DNA from: Gemmatimonadota bacterium
Lineage (GTDB): Bacteria; Latescibacterota; UBA2968
Direction: 5' to 3'
DNA length: 64,000 nucleotides
Assembly: GCA_002727195.1 (NCBI GenBank)
Contig: PBWH01000005.1
Coordinates: 300,566 to 364,565, forward strand
The position numbers were made by a program, and so were the translations under genes. Position 1 is the stretch's first letter. Each line of letters opens with the position of its first letter. The notes under the pieces are model-generated. The model was not told where the DNA came from. It did not search any database and worked only from the letters and a program-made list of their open reading frames with translations. Positions 1 through 11,335 of the stretch are shown here, one piece after another.

Positions 1-389
1 TTCTCTGCCGCCAGCATAATGACCGTCGCCGCGCTCGCAGACAGCCCTGTGCTGATGATCTTCACCCGCGGGCGAACGAAACGGATCGTGTCGTAGATGG
101 CATATCCATCGAACACGCTGCCACCGGGCGAGTTGATGAAAATCTTGATCGGCTCTTCCGGATCCTCGTGGTCGAGATACAGCAACTGGGCCGTGATGCG
201 TGCGGTCAACTTGTGATCGACCGGATCGGAGATCAGGACCGTCCGGGCCTTGATCAGGCTGCGGCCGAGAAACTCGCCGTCGCGAGAGCCCTTTTCGTCG
301 TCCTCCTCCTCTTCCTCGTCATCCATACGAATGGCGTCGGGAGCCGAACTCTTCAGGTCTTCCTCGGGCCAATTCCGATCGTCGAACAT
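1..389 (-). CDS. clpP: ATP-dependent Clp protease proteolytic subunit (ClpP family), 5' part only; runs off the left edge
   Basis: Manual minus-strand translation from ATG at 389: MFDDRNWPEEDLKSS...FINSPGGSVFDGYAIYDTIRFVRPRVKIISTGLSASAATVIMLAAE; typical ClpP INSPGGSV motif and catalytic-Ser region; unusual acidic EEEEEDDE N-terminus. Confidence 0.9.
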   Translation of the reverse strand, partial: MFDDRNWPEEDLKSSAPDAIRMDDEEEEEDDEKGSRDGEFLGRSLIKARTVLISDPVDHKLTARITAQLLYLDHEDPEEPIKIFINSPGGSVFDGYAIYDTIRFVRPRVKIISTGLSASAATVIMLAAE

Positions 390-565
390 TGGGACTTCCT
401 TCCTCATAGCGAGCCTTAAAATGACTGATGTCACAGCACCGCTGTGGCACTCTGAAAAGCGGATTCAATGTATCCGATCGATCTGTCTAAGTCAAGCGGC
501 GTAAGGCTTTACGGGGACTTACACACCTTGACGGTGGTGCTCCGGAACAGGTAACTTTCGACCCG

Positions 566-1843
566 ATGGCTGGTCATGCACCCAAACTGAGACCTCGTGA
601 AGAAGCGGTCCGTATCCTCGGCCTCGTAGACGAGGGCGCCCACGCCGATGCCCTCCTGGCGAGTCACACAACCCAGGATCCGGATGCCCGTTTGCTGCGC
701 GAGATCGTACTCGGCACTTTGACCTGGCGGGGACGGCTGGACCATCACCTGGATACCTACCTCAAGCGACCGATCGATCGGCAGAAACGACCGGTGAGGG
801 ACCTCCTCAGGTCCGGCGCTTACCAAATTTTGTTTCTCGACCGGGTTCCCGCCTACGCCATCGTTTCCGAGTGCGTCAGCCTCGCGCGTAGGCACGGGAA
901 AGGCGTGTCCGGGATGGTCAACGCAGTACTGAGAGGATTGGCCGAGGGTCGACGAGAGGTCGTCATACCATCCATTGATTCGGACCCTGTGAAGCATCTA
1001 GCCATCGAACACGCCCACCCTGCCTGGCTCGTGAAACGATGGGTCGAGCGATTCGGAATCGAGCCGACACAAGACCTCTGCCGCGCGGCCAACGTGAAAC
1101 CGCCCCCGACCATCCGCGTAAACGAGCGCAGGACCGATCAGGATAGTCTCCGAACCGAGTTGGCAGACGGTGGGCACGAAGCGGTTCCCGTGGAGGGGCT
1201 TCCGGGCTACCTCACAGTCGGGGCCCCAAGGGGTCTCTTCGACACAGACAGCTTCCACAGGGGCGACTTTACGGTCCAGGGACCTGGAGCAGGACGGGTT
1301 TCCCGACTCCTGAAGACAGCGGAGGGCGACACCGTTCTGGATGTCTGCGCGGCCCCTGGTGGCAAATCGACCGCCGCGGCAGCCAAACCCGGAGTCCGAG
1401 TCGTTGCAGCGGATGTCAGCCTCGATCGCTTGAGAAGACTCGACCAGAATCGGACTCGTCTCGGTCTCGATATCCCGCTCCTGGCGGCCGATGCGAGGCT
1501 GCTCCCTTTCAGAAATACCTTCGACCACGTCCTCGTCGATGCCCCTTGCACGGGTCTGGGCACGCTCTCCCGCCATCCCGAGATCCGCTGGCACCGTGTT
1601 CAGGAGGACATCGCCCGAATGGCCCGGCTTCAGAGAGACATCCTGGTCTCCGCATCGACGGCGGTCTCCCCGGGCGGATCCCTCGTCTATACGACGTGTA
1701 CCACAGAGCCCGAAGAAAACGAATGGGTTGTCGAAAACTTCCTCGAATCACACCCAGAATTCGCCGCCGAGGAAAGTCTTTACGTCCTCCCCGATACGGA
1801 TGGAACAGACGGCGCATTCGGCGTCCGCCTCCGAAGATCCTGA
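566..1843 (+). CDS. rsmB: 16S rRNA (cytosine(967)-C(5))-methyltransferase RsmB/Sun
   Basis: NusB-like N-terminus, SAM motif VLDVCAAPGGKSTAAA, DAPCTGLGTLSRHPEIRW and YTTCTTEPEENEWVV (catalytic Cys motifs). Confidence 0.93.
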   Translation: MAGHAPKLRPREEAVRILGLVDEGAHADALLASHTTQDPDARLLREIVLGTLTWRGRLDHHLDTYLKRPIDRQKRPVRDLLRSGAYQILFLDRVPAYAIVSECVSLARRHGKGVSGMVNAVLRGLAEGRREVVIPSIDSDPVKHLAIEHAHPAWLVKRWVERFGIEPTQDLCRAANVKPPPTIRVNERRTDQDSLRTELADGGHEAVPVEGLPGYLTVGAPRGLFDTDSFHRGDFTVQGPGAGRVSRLLKTAEGDTVLDVCAAPGGKSTAAAAKPGVRVVAADVSLDRLRRLDQNRTRLGLDIPLLAADARLLPFRNTFDHVLVDAPCTGLGTLSRHPEIRWHRVQEDIARMARLQRDILVSASTAVSPGGSLVYTTCTTEPEENEWVVENFLESHPEFAAEESLYVLPDTDGTDGAFGVRLRRS

Positions 1844-2163
1844 GGGTCAGGGCCTTGCCTTGCTAGCGATTCGGCTTACCGCTGCGCCGAACAAAGTTCG
1901 GGGAGGAAGGCAGATATTCTCCTCTTCCACACGCGGGAGAGGAAGTTTGTGTTGCGCACGAACCAGGCCTATTCCCATCGCAGACTTCCCTGAACTCTGG
2001 CTTCATCCTGGCCTTTCCCTGGCTCTTTCCCAGAAAAAGAGGCTACATTTTCGGTGTGAGGACACGTGAACAGCCCCCAAAACCCCTCACGTAAACACCA
2101 AAAGTGCCGATAAGTTTTATGGATATATCCGTCTGACAGACCGAAACACCGATATCGGACCAG

Positions 2164-5100
2164 ATGAAAAGACTCCCCCAAATCCTGCTTATCTGCATGC
2201 TTCTGCTGGTTTCCGCGGCGCATTCAGGCGCCCAGCAGCAGGCATCCGTCGCCATCTTCCCGTTCGGATCGCTCTCCAGTGGGGATCGATGGATCACCAC
2301 TGGTCTGCCCCGTGATCTCGTCGAGAAGCTCATCCGTACGCCTGAACTGCGGCCTGTTCCACTCGATCGCATCGACGAACAACTGGCCGCCGTAGTGCCA
2401 AAAAAATCGAAAGGTCCCGCCTGGCTGGCCCCATCCGTGCAAAGAAAGGTCGGTGAATGGCTGGAAGCGGACCTGATCCTGACCGGCGCGGTGGGTGCCT
2501 CGAACAGTCGTAGATCGGCGCGGGACTTCCTGGGCGGCCTGTCGATCGTGCCCTCCGTCACGCCCGAGGGTTCCGAGGTCTGGATCGCCGCCCAACTGAT
2601 CGATGTCCACCGCGGTGTCGCCATATCCTGGGCATTCGCGGAGGGCAGCCGTGAGGGATTCTTCGAGCTCCAGGCCGCCATCTACCTCCAGATCATCTCG
2701 GACCTGGGCATCGACCCCGGTACGATGCCGCGTGGAACGGTCGGTCGGCCAACCGAGTTTTCGGCCGCATACAAGACCACGCTGGAAGCGGAAGACATCC
2801 TGCTAGAGGAGCGAGAGGCCAAACACCACGAAAAGCAGTGGCGTCGTGCGATCAAGAAGTTGGAAAAGTCGCTGAAAATCGATCCGAGCTACGCGAAAAC
2901 ATACACCTTGCTTGGGCGCGCCTATCAGCGTCAGGGACAACTGGACGGCGCGCTCGCTGCATTCGGTCAGTCTTCCGCGCTGGACCCGAACTACGTCGAG
3001 CCCCGGATGGCCATCGCCGATTTCGCGAAAATGGCCGGAGACACGCATGCCGAAATGCGCGCGCTCGACTCGGTGTTGGAGGCCGCATCTTGGGACGACA
3101 CCGCCCTCGATCGGATGGGGCAGGCCTACGAACGGCTTGGCCAAACGGAACGGGCCGCCCACTACTACGACCGCGCCATCCGACTGTCCGACGGTGAACC
3201 TGACCGGCTGTATCGAGCGGGTTCGGTGAAAGTCAGCCTGGGCGAGTTCGATAAAGCCATCGAATATCTCGACCGTGCCGTTGCCCGTCTGCCGGGCGAG
3301 TCGCCGTATCACGTCATGCTGACTAGGGCCTACACACGTGCAGGTTATCTGGATCAGGCGCAGGCGACACTCCAGACAGCAGTGGACATCGGCGTCGAGT
3401 CAACGGACCTGTGGCTGGCCGCTGGAGAACTCGCGCTGGAGAAGAAGGACTATGCGGCGGCGGAGTCGGCTTTCGCCCACGTATTAGAACTTCAGCCGGG
3501 GCGGATGGATGCGCGACTGATGGTTGCGCGGTTGCGAGTGCTCCGTGGAGATCATCACGCAGCGATCGAGGCCTACAACGCCGCCATCGCCGACGGCATT
3601 CCGCTCGAAGACATCGTCGAGCCGTTGGCGAAGGCATTTGCCGGTGCGGGTGAGAAAGACAAGGCAGAAGAGCTGTATCGCAAAGCGCTGTCGAACCAGC
3701 CCGACAACGTGGACTGGCTCCTCGCGCGTTCCCGGATTCTGATCGAGTCGATGCGGCACGCGGAGGCCATTCCACCGCTGCGTCGCCTACGCGAACTGCA
3801 CTTGGATCACCTGGACGCGACCGAATGGCTTGCCGGAGCGTATGCCGTTGTGGGCAACGACGCTGAGGCCATCCGCCTGTATCGAGCCCTGCTCGTGTCA
3901 TCGCCCGAACTCAGCCACGTCTACGTCAGACTCGGTGAGTTGAACTATCGCGTCCGGAATTTCGAGTCCGCTCGCAATGCCTATGAAGACGCGATTAGCG
4001 CCGGACTGGGCACGTCGGATGTCTACGCAGGTCTTGGACTTTCGGAGGAGGAGCTGCGTCGCTATCGCAGCGCGAGAACGGCCTATCAGAACGCCCTGGA
4101 CCGGGATCGAACGAACGCGATTGCCCGTGCCGGTTTGCACCGTATGCGATCGAAGATCCGCACGCCGCGCCGCGAGCCTTCGGCGGCGGAGTGGGCGCAA
4201 CGGGGCCACAACCGGATGGACAGCGGCGATATCGAGGGCGCGATCAATGCCTTCGAACGGTCGATCGCGAAGCGTGGGAACAATGCGCGTGTACTGAACG
4301 ACCTGGGGCTGGCCTACGCGATGATAGGGGACACGGGTCGTGCCCGGATCGCGTTCGAAAAAGCGGAGCAAGCGGACCCATCTACCGAGACCGCTTACAA
4401 TCTCGGTCGGCTGAGCTTCCAGGAAGGGAAGCCGTCTGAGGCGATGTTGAATTATCAGATTGTGCTTCAGCGCGACGCCACCTTCCTGACGGCTGCCCTG
4501 AACCTTTCAGCCCTCCAGGCGAGTGCGGGGGACGCCGGAAGCGCGATACAGACCCTGAGCGACATCCGTGAACACTATCCGGAGAGCGGTGCGGTCACAA
4601 TCAGCCTTGCGAACGCGTACTTCCAGTCGGGCGAGCTCGATCGAGCGGCGAGACTGTATCGGGAAGCGACAGGAATCGCAAATGGTGCGGCCGATGCGCA
4701 CATCGGCCTGGGTAATGTCTCACTGTGTCAGGGAGACACGACAAGCGCTGCAGATCACTATCAGCAGGCGATCGCTTCGGCGCCGGACAACCCGGACGCA
4801 CGCGTCAACCTGGGAACGGTCCTGATTCAGCAGGGCCGGTATGACGAGGCAGTGCTCGAGTTTCAGCGCGCCCTCGAGTTGAACCCGTCAGACCTGGCGC
4901 TATACCTGAATTTGGCTGTGCTCTACTACCACACAGAGCAGTATCCTGAGTCCTTGGAATACTGCCGCGCCGTCATCGAACAGGATGCATCGGTCGTGGA
5001 AGCACAGCGTCTTATCGGGGATATCGCGATGGCCACGGAGGAGTATCAGTTGGCCGTGGATACCTACGGGGCGGTTCTCCTGCAGGACAGTGGCGACCTC

Positions 5101-5319
5101 TCTGCTATCCTCGGTGTCGCCGAGGCCTACGTCGCACTCGAGCAGCCGGAAATGGCACGCGACTATTGGCAGCAGTGGCTGGATCTTATCGGGGAAGATC
5201 CCGCATACGAATCCCAGACATCCGCTATCTCGCGTCGCCTAAACGGTGAAGAGAATGCGACCGCCACCTGGTTCTACGAGCAGATCAAGGAGCTCCGCTC
5301 ACTGACGGAAAGCCTCTGA
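2164..5319 (+). CDS. Secreted/periplasmic TPR-repeat protein with N-terminal FlgO/CsgG-like domain
   Basis: Signal peptide [34 protein letters not shown]...[11 protein letters not shown] domain; many consecutive TPR motifs. Confidence 0.85.
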   Translation: MKRLPQILLICMLLLVSAAHSGAQQQASVAIFPFGSLSSGDRWITTGLPRDLVEKLIRTPELRPVPLDRIDEQLAAVVPKKSKGPAWLAPSVQRKVGEWLEADLILTGAVGASNSRRSARDFLGGLSIVPSVTPEGSEVWIAAQLIDVHRGVAISWAFAEGSREGFFELQAAIYLQIISDLGIDPGTMPRGTVGRPTEFSAAYKTTLEAEDILLEEREAKHHEKQWRRAIKKLEKSLKIDPSYAKTYTLLGRAYQRQGQLDGALAAFGQSSALDPNYVEPRMAIADFAKMAGDTHAEMRALDSVLEAASWDDTALDRMGQAYERLGQTERAAHYYDRAIRLSDGEPDRLYRAGSVKVSLGEFDKAIEYLDRAVARLPGESPYHVMLTRAYTRAGYLDQAQATLQTAVDIGVESTDLWLAAGELALEKKDYAAAESAFAHVLELQPGRMDARLMVARLRVLRGDHHAAIEAYNAAIADGIPLEDIVEPLAKAFAGAGEKDKAEELYRKALSNQPDNVDWLLARSRILIESMRHAEAIPPLRRLRELHLDHLDATEWLAGAYAVVGNDAEAIRLYRALLVSSPELSHVYVRLGELNYRVRNFESARNAYEDAISAGLGTSDVYAGLGLSEEELRRYRSARTAYQNALDRDRTNAIARAGLHRMRSKIRTPRREPSAAEWAQRGHNRMDSGDIEGAINAFERSIAKRGNNARVLNDLGLAYAMIGDTGRARIAFEKAEQADPSTETAYNLGRLSFQEGKPSEAMLNYQIVLQRDATFLTAALNLSALQASAGDAGSAIQTLSDIREHYPESGAVTISLANAYFQSGELDRAARLYREATGIANGAADAHIGLGNVSLCQGDTTSAADHYQQAIASAPDNPDARVNLGTVLIQQGRYDEAVLEFQRALELNPSDLALYLNLAVLYYHTEQYPESLEYCRAVIEQDASVVEAQRLIGDIAMATEEYQLAVDTYGAVLLQDSGDLSAILGVAEAYVALEQPEMARDYWQQWLDLIGEDPAYESQTSAISRRLNGEENATATWFYEQIKELRSLTESL

Positions 5320-5382
5320 GCGCCTGACCGTATTTCGCCAGGCCATCGTCTAGGCTTTCGCCGTCTGGAGACGTCTCCCACG

Positions 5383-6045
5383 CTACGGTTTCCGCACACA
5401 CCGGAATCCAAAGGCGTGATCCCGGCTGCCGGGCATCGCCGTATACCGCCCCGAACAGCGGGCAATCCCATCCGTGTTGTTCCAGGCACCACCGCGTAAC
5501 ACGCCACGGCTCGATGTCCATTCCCACACGTTTCCGACCATCTCCATCGCGCCGTATGGGCTAACTCCCATCGGCAGGCTACCGACCTCGACCGTACCGT
5601 ATCTGGATCGGCCTGTCGGATCATAGTTGGCTCAGTCACGATATCAGCAATGCCCCACGGGTAAGGGTAGGACACAAGACCCGTGCACGCTTGACCCCAC
5701 TCGTCTTCTGTTGGCAGCCGCTTTCCGGCCCATTCGCAGTATACCTCCGCATCCCACAAGTCCACTCCAACGACCGGATGCCACTCGTATCCATCCGGCG
5801 GCTTCCCGTCTTCCCACACGTTCCACCGCCTGAGTCCCCTGCCGATAGAAGAGGGGGCACGTCGCTTTGTCTCGTCAACAAAGCTGGCATAGGCCTCCTT
5901 CGTCACCTCGTGGGTATCGATCCAGAAGCCGCCATCGACCAACAGGACCGTCTCATCCACGACTTCATTTACAGCCCGCGTGGGTGGAGTCGGCCGCACA
6001 GAGATCGCCTCCGGTAAGGAGCCAGATGAATGTCACGATCAGCAT
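5383..6045 (-). pseudogene. Formylglycine-generating-enzyme/SUMF1-family protein, frameshifted
   Basis: FGE motifs split over frames: [21 protein letters not shown]...[17 protein letters not shown]...YPWG, then [51 protein letters not shown] in another frame (shift near 5620); signal-like [18 protein letters not shown] in a third frame at the 5' end. Confidence 0.75.
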
Positions 6046-6850
6046 CGTGGGATCCAGGTCAGCTTTGCGTCGATCATCTTCCACTCGTTGTCGATGCGGA
6101 CGAAGTGAGCCTCGGCCCCGCGATTCACGATGCGCGAGTGAACGGCGGCCTGTGAGTAATCGCGGTTTAACACGATGCTGAAGACCTGTGGATCGATCGA
6201 AATCTGCCAGTTTCCCCAATGCCGGGCGTATAAGCAAGTCAGCTGATTGAGGAACGTCACTCGGTCCCTGGATTCAGGCGTGGAGACAGGTCGGCCCCGG
6301 TGTACTTCGTCACGATAAACTCCCGAAGCACGTTCTCTGTTCGCTCTGTGAGAAACCCGACCTTTACCCGGGAACGCTCACATCAGGGCGATAATTCAGA
6401 ATCTTCAGACTCGACCCCGGCGGTGGCGACTCGCCCACGTAGAAGGGCCGTGCCGGAATGGACTGATAGATGTCGAATCGGATTTCGTTCTGGACAAACG
6501 CGTAGGCAATATCTCGGTAATAATTCGGACCTGCCTGAAGCGACCTGGGTCGTGGTTTTTCCCGCCCGATCGCACTCAGGTCCTTAGGTCGGTAGTAGAT
6601 TCGGAAGATCTCGTATGCGTGACGCTCCGGTTCCAGCTTTACCCGGAGGCTGTCCATCGGCATCGGATGAGTATGGTTGACCAGATCGTCGAACACCGCC
6701 CTCAGGCTGTCGAGCGACTGGCGTTGATACGCGCGATCAAGCCGATCGTGGTCGGACAGGTGGAGACTGTCCGCGAGGTCGTTCGAAAGCGTCTCGGCAC
6801 GCGTAGAAGTCATCAGCAGAAAGACACAGTAGATAAGATCCAGAGCACGG
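6039..6850 (-). pseudogene. Degenerate secreted protein of unknown family
   Basis: ORF 6364-6813 (IYCVFLLMTSTRAETLSND...) and ORF 6039-6260 (VHSRIVNRGAEAHFVRIDNEWKMIDAKLTWI) look like two ends of one gene separated by stops and frameshifts. Confidence 0.35.
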
Positions 6851-6925
6851 TCGAGCCCTCAGGCGTCAGGTGTTACTATAAGGAAATGACACCCCAAACC
6901 CGCCGCAACCTCCGCAGGACAAAGG

Positions 6926-6954
6926 AAAAAGCCCGACACGTCGTGTGTCGGGCT
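6926..6954 (-). terminator. Rho-independent terminator downstream of the PilZ-like gene
   Basis: Perfect 10-bp stem AGCCCGACAC/GTGTCGGGCT (6930-6939/6945-6954), 5-nt loop, followed on minus strand by TTTTT. Confidence 0.85.
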
Positions 6955-7174
6955 TCGATGCAACTACGGGATGTATGTGCTGTCTAGGCGTAGATTCAAG
7001 TCCGCTCGGGATCCTCCTGCCTGCATACGAGCCGCTTCGTGTAGGCCGTACCTTTTGCGGCAAGCATATCCCGGATCTCTCGTCTGATCGCGTGCAGACG
7101 ACCACGTTCTCGTCGCACGCTGATAATCCTGTCCGTGTAGGGAGGCACGGGGAGTGTTCTTTTCTGACGCCGAG

Positions 7175-8593
7175 TTATCTCTCCAGGTAAGCAAGCAACC
7201 CGTTGAGGGCCCGATGGATCTCCTTGAAGTGCGGGTTCTCCCTGAGTGCGCGAAGCGGCTCCCACGATTTGACTTCGTAGTTCATCGAATCGTAGTCGGC
7301 CGGGTCGAACCGGAAGGCCACACCCAAGTTGGCGACACGACCCAAATCCTTGCCCGTGTCGATACTTCCATCCACGATCTCCCCGATCACCGGAATCACC
7401 GGCGGCACGTCAGGCTTGTAGATCGCCAGATCCTGCTGGAAGAACAGTCGCGGGTAGAAGTTTAGCAGCAAACCGGTGCCTTCGAGCAGGGACACCAAAT
7501 GCTCGGGATCTTCAGGTACGGACTCGCCGCCCATCAGGTAGGTCTCGAGAAGAGGGCTGTTCTGCAGGCAGGCGCCGCTCACACTGAAGTCGCGAAGGAC
7601 GACAGGCATACCTGTCTGCTTCTGGATGGATCCCTTGGGGCGGACCGTCAGTACTTTGACGCCGGACTTGTGGACGCGACACACCCATCTATGGTGCAGA
7701 TCAGCGCCCTGGACGAACTCGCGAATCGCAAAGTTCAGGACGACGATATCTCCTTCGCGCAACTCGACATCGTCGCGCTTCGTGTCCAGCCGGTTCGGCC
7801 GCCTCAGATGGATCTGGGTACCCCGGGCTTCACCATCGAGCCCGAGCACAGCGCTGCTTCCGACAGGCACCAAGTCTGTTCGGCCAGACCGCAGGTCGTG
7901 CTCAGCCTTCGAGATATACACCGACCTCAAGTAGTTCGGATTTGACTGGATGTATCTGTGGAAGAGAGCGACCAGCTCTTCTGGCTTCTCGCACGACTTG
8001 ACGTCGGCGGGAATGGCATCGTCGCCTGCATAAGGCAGAATTTCCGGGCCGCTGTCCGCGCTCCCGCTCAGCGCCACCCGCTCCGCATACGCGTCGAACC
8101 GGAAGTGAGGGGCGACCTGTGGACCTTTGATGCCTCGTACATGAGCAAACCTGAGGGATCGACGGTTCTCGTTCTTCTTCACCGGACCAACAGGCTTCAG
8201 CTTGAAACCGATAGCCACGCGGGGCTCCAGATGCTGGAGCAGACGGTCCGTAAACCGAACTCGCTGCACGACCTCGCAGGTCAGGTGGTATGGCGTACGA
8301 TTGTGATGGAAACTCAGGCTGACCTGTTCACCTTTTCCGCGCAGGATGCCGGACGAGAGCTTGTACCCAGCCGGCGGAGCCAGGTAGAAGTGGCCCTCAC
8401 GCGCGTAGAGCTCGTTCGGTCGTGCGTAAAACGTGGCGAGACCGACCTCCTCCTGAACGTCCTCACCAGCGGCATTGGAGACGATCGTGCAGACGGCGGA
8501 TCGTGTATGAAACGCGTTTAGTTTCTTGATCGCAGGATCGCCAGTAGTGGGCCGTTTCTGAGTCGGAGTTTTCTTGAAGATTTTCGCAAGCAT
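7175..8593 (-). CDS. PilZ/YcgR-like domain protein (possible c-di-GMP effector)
   Basis: RRSLR (RxxxR) after a PilZN-like segment (VSLSFHHNRTPYHLTCEVVQRVRF) and a distal DFSVSG (DxSxxG) motif; intact 472 aa. Confidence 0.5.
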   Translation of the reverse strand: MLAKIFKKTPTQKRPTTGDPAIKKLNAFHTRSAVCTIVSNAAGEDVQEEVGLATFYARPNELYAREGHFYLAPPAGYKLSSGILRGKGEQVSLSFHHNRTPYHLTCEVVQRVRFTDRLLQHLEPRVAIGFKLKPVGPVKKNENRRSLRFAHVRGIKGPQVAPHFRFDAYAERVALSGSADSGPEILPYAGDDAIPADVKSCEKPEELVALFHRYIQSNPNYLRSVYISKAEHDLRSGRTDLVPVGSSAVLGLDGEARGTQIHLRRPNRLDTKRDDVELREGDIVVLNFAIREFVQGADLHHRWVCRVHKSGVKVLTVRPKGSIQKQTGMPVVLRDFSVSGACLQNSPLLETYLMGGESVPEDPEHLVSLLEGTGLLLNFYPRLFFQQDLAIYKPDVPPVIPVIGEIVDGSIDTGKDLGRVANLGVAFRFDPADYDSMNYEVKSWEPLRALRENPHFKEIHRALNGLLAYLER

Positions 8594-8852
8594 AGGCGCT
8601 CCAGAGACCTAAGGTGGTTATGGTAGGCCAGTCTGTGTCTTTAGTGATACTAAAAAACGCTATTTAGTACTATCGTCCAGGCAGACTGGATCCTCAGCAC
8701 GAAATGGATCTACTCGTCCGTTGGTCTCCCTTTCGCAAGCCCTATGCCACGAACCACCTATCCGCATATACGTATGTTTTACAGATGTTTATGTAGTTTT
8801 TATCTCGCATGGGGGTTCCTTGTCATCGGAAAAACTTTCCACCCGTACACAG

Positions 8853-8883
8853 AAAACCCCCCGGATCCTTCGGATCCAGGGGG
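8853..8883 (-). terminator. Rho-independent terminator downstream of sat
   Basis: Hairpin CCCCCCGGATCC-TTC-GGATCCAGGGGG followed on minus strand by TTTT. Confidence 0.75.
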
Positions 8884-8910
8884 CCCAACTGTGCTTGTCT
8901 TCTCTGGGCC

Positions 8911-10182
8911 TTAGCCTGCTGCTAGAGCTCCAGACATAGCTTCCGACAGAATCGCCGAGGTACTCTCCCGCATGATCCTCGGATCGACCTGCTCGCCGTT
9001 CTGCAGCAGTTCGCGGACCTTCTTCCCAGATATGAACACCGGATCCTCGCCGTCGTGGTTCTCCATCAGATCCACGCGCCCAAGCGACTCGTAGAACGCG
9101 GCAAACCCGACGTTCACTGGCTTGATCTTCAGGTCGCCCTTCAGATCATTGAAGATCGCCTGCGCATCGAAATCACCCCAGATCGCCGAACCGTCGTGAT
9201 AGGGTGCATCGGCGTGCTTTCGACCGATCACGATATCGGTGAACCCGTAATTCTGGCGATAGATCCCGTGCATCACCGCTTCCTTCGGTCCGCCATAGAA
9301 CATCTTGATATCCAGGCCGAGCAGCAAAACCCGATCGGGCACCGACTCACCCAGCCCCGACCACAGCGCGCCGTCACTATCCCCCTCGCCCAGTGCGCGT
9401 GCTTCGATCAGCGCTTCGTAGGTGTGCATCCGGATCTCGGCGCTCACGTCATCCGACTTCGTCTCACCGATCAACGGATTCAGCACCGCTCCTGCGTTGG
9501 CGCCGTCCTTGAGCAGCTTCTCCAGACCGTAGACCAGGGCATACTCGTGCGCGCGATGCAGGGGATTTCGGGTCTGAAACGCGACCACCCGATCCCAGCC
9601 CTTGACCGCAAGCAGTTCACGGACTGCAGCAGGTGACTTCACGTAGTCTCCGAACGCGGGATGTGTCGCTTGAGGCAGAACGTTGACCCTTCCACCAATC
9701 AGATGGGTCGCACCCTTGTCCCCTTCCAGCACCATGTCACCGCCAGGATGATCGGTCCGGTCGGTCAGGTAGACGCTGCGGAGATAGGTCTCCTTGTCCC
9801 AAGGGAACACGTCGCTCAGTTCCAGTGAACCGACAATCTCATCAGCCGAGTTCACCAGCGCGACCTCCTCACCTGCCTTCAAGCCCACTGCCGTTTCCGA
9901 ATCCACGGGAAACGATATCGGAATGGTCCAGGAGTAGAGCGACCCGTTGTACTCGATTACCGACTCCTCGAGCACCCGGTTATACGTCGCCGAGTCCATT
10001 GGACCCTCAAGCGGGCTGAGCGCGCCGTCACCAAATCGGTAGACACTGGATAGGTCCGCATCACTGACGGCGACCTTCGTCAGCTGGGAAACACGTGCAA
10101 CAAACGCCTCCCGATCGCCTTCCGGGACCGCACGGTTGACGGGGACATCAAGACCGCCGTGTGGCTGAATCCGACCGCTCAT
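8911..10182 (-). CDS. sat: Sulfate adenylyltransferase (ATP sulfurylase)
   Basis: [15 protein letters not shown] nucleotidyl-transfer motif, [33 protein letters not shown]. Confidence 0.93.
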   Translation of the reverse strand: MSGRIQPHGGLDVPVNRAVPEGDREAFVARVSQLTKVAVSDADLSSVYRFGDGALSPLEGPMDSATYNRVLEESVIEYNGSLYSWTIPISFPVDSETAVGLKAGEEVALVNSADEIVGSLELSDVFPWDKETYLRSVYLTDRTDHPGGDMVLEGDKGATHLIGGRVNVLPQATHPAFGDYVKSPAAVRELLAVKGWDRVVAFQTRNPLHRAHEYALVYGLEKLLKDGANAGAVLNPLIGETKSDDVSAEIRMHTYEALIEARALGEGDSDGALWSGLGESVPDRVLLLGLDIKMFYGGPKEAVMHGIYRQNYGFTDIVIGRKHADAPYHDGSAIWGDFDAQAIFNDLKGDLKIKPVNVGFAAFYESLGRVDLMENHDGEDPVFISGKKVRELLQNGEQVDPRIMRESTSAILSEAMSGALAAG

Positions 10183-10479
10183 AGGAGAAAACCTCCACCT
10201 GAAATCATAAAGTTGACTTTCCTGATAAACTTCACCTTAAACAGCATCTCAATTTATACGACTCTACCTATAAACACAATACAAAAGCAAAAATCCCTCT
10301 CCCGCGGGAAAGGCTGAATCTGGGTCCGACCGATCCTTCGCGGGCGCAGATTCGTGAGAGGGAGGGGCTCAGGTGTATGCAACAACCATTCAAGATCGCA
10401 CGAGAATCACACGTCAACAGGTGCGAGGGCTCGACCGTATCGTCTGCACTTCGTCAATTGCTCGAGTATCAGCTAACTG

Positions 10480-10505
10480 AAAAAAGCCGCCTCTCCGGAG
10501 GCGGC
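10480..10505 (-). terminator. Rho-independent terminator behind decayed kinase gene
   Basis: Perfect 8-bp stem GCCGCCTC/GAGGCGGC with TCCG loop, then TTTTTT on minus strand. Confidence 0.8.
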
Positions 10506-10519
10506 CCAAATCCTTCACG

Positions 10520-10990
10520 CTGCCGCTGGCTAATCTATCCTTGCCGATGCGAGATCGTAAAAGTGTACTTGCCCCCTTCCCTTCCTCACTCTCCACCCAG
10601 ATCGTCCCCCGTTTAGCTCCACAAGGCCCTTGGTCAGCGCCAGTCCCAGGCTGGTTCACTCGTAGCGGCGGGCGTAGGTTTCGTCGACCTGCCTGAATTC
10701 CGAAAAAATCAGGTCCTGGAACTCTTTCTTTATGCCGATTCCGGTATCCTAGACCTCAATCTGGACCATATCCTGCTCTTTCAGCTCCACCCGCGTCGTA
10801 ACGCTGCCGACTTCCGATACAAAGTCCGCCAGCTCGTTGGCACTCGAGTCACTGCCATCCGCAACTCGTCGGACCCTCCTGACGATCACGGGGAGTGTCG
10901 GCAGGGTCTTGATGTTCCGGAGCCAAGCAGTATGTCTTCGCGATCCATCCCGATCTGTCTCCAAGAGAGCTGTGTCGTCAATCGGCAACG
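10520..10990 (-). pseudogene. Sensor histidine kinase C-terminus (HATPase) fused to an HDOD-like fragment, with in-frame stops and a frameshift
   Basis: Minus-strand frame: LPTLPVIVRRVRRVADGSDSSANELAD (HDOD-like)...[60 protein letters not shown], then other frame GTIWVESEEGKGAS. Confidence 0.8.
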
Positions 10991-11127
10991 GTGTCTGGGG
11001 AAGACCGATCTAAGGACCTGACTGAGCACAAACCCTAGTAAAATCTACCCCTTGACGAACAGGGAAATAACGGGAAAAACCAAAGTCAAGCGACAATTAT
11101 CTTGCAGCAGAATGCCCCTGATTCTGC

Positions 11128-11160
11128 AAAAAAAAACCCTCCCGGCGGTGCCGGAAGGGC
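11128..11160 (-). terminator. Terminator downstream of tRNA-Lys
   Basis: Stem CCCTcCCGGC/GCCGGaAGGG with 9-nt A run (T tract on minus strand). Confidence 0.85.
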
Positions 11161-11170
11161 TCTCATTTTC

Positions 11171-11246
<76 letters not shown>

Positions 11247-11335
11247 TTTTGAAATTTCCGGGAAGCCTCTCCCAGAGCGCGTTGAATTTACCGAACGCCT
11301 ATACCCTTGTCAAGAAAACGCCCCAAACGACCGAC

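Noticed and set aside
302-325. Short repetitive stretch tcctcctcctcttcctcgtcatcc
   Set aside because: It encodes the acidic DDEEEEEDDE tract of ClpP, so it is coding low complexity and not a separate repeat.
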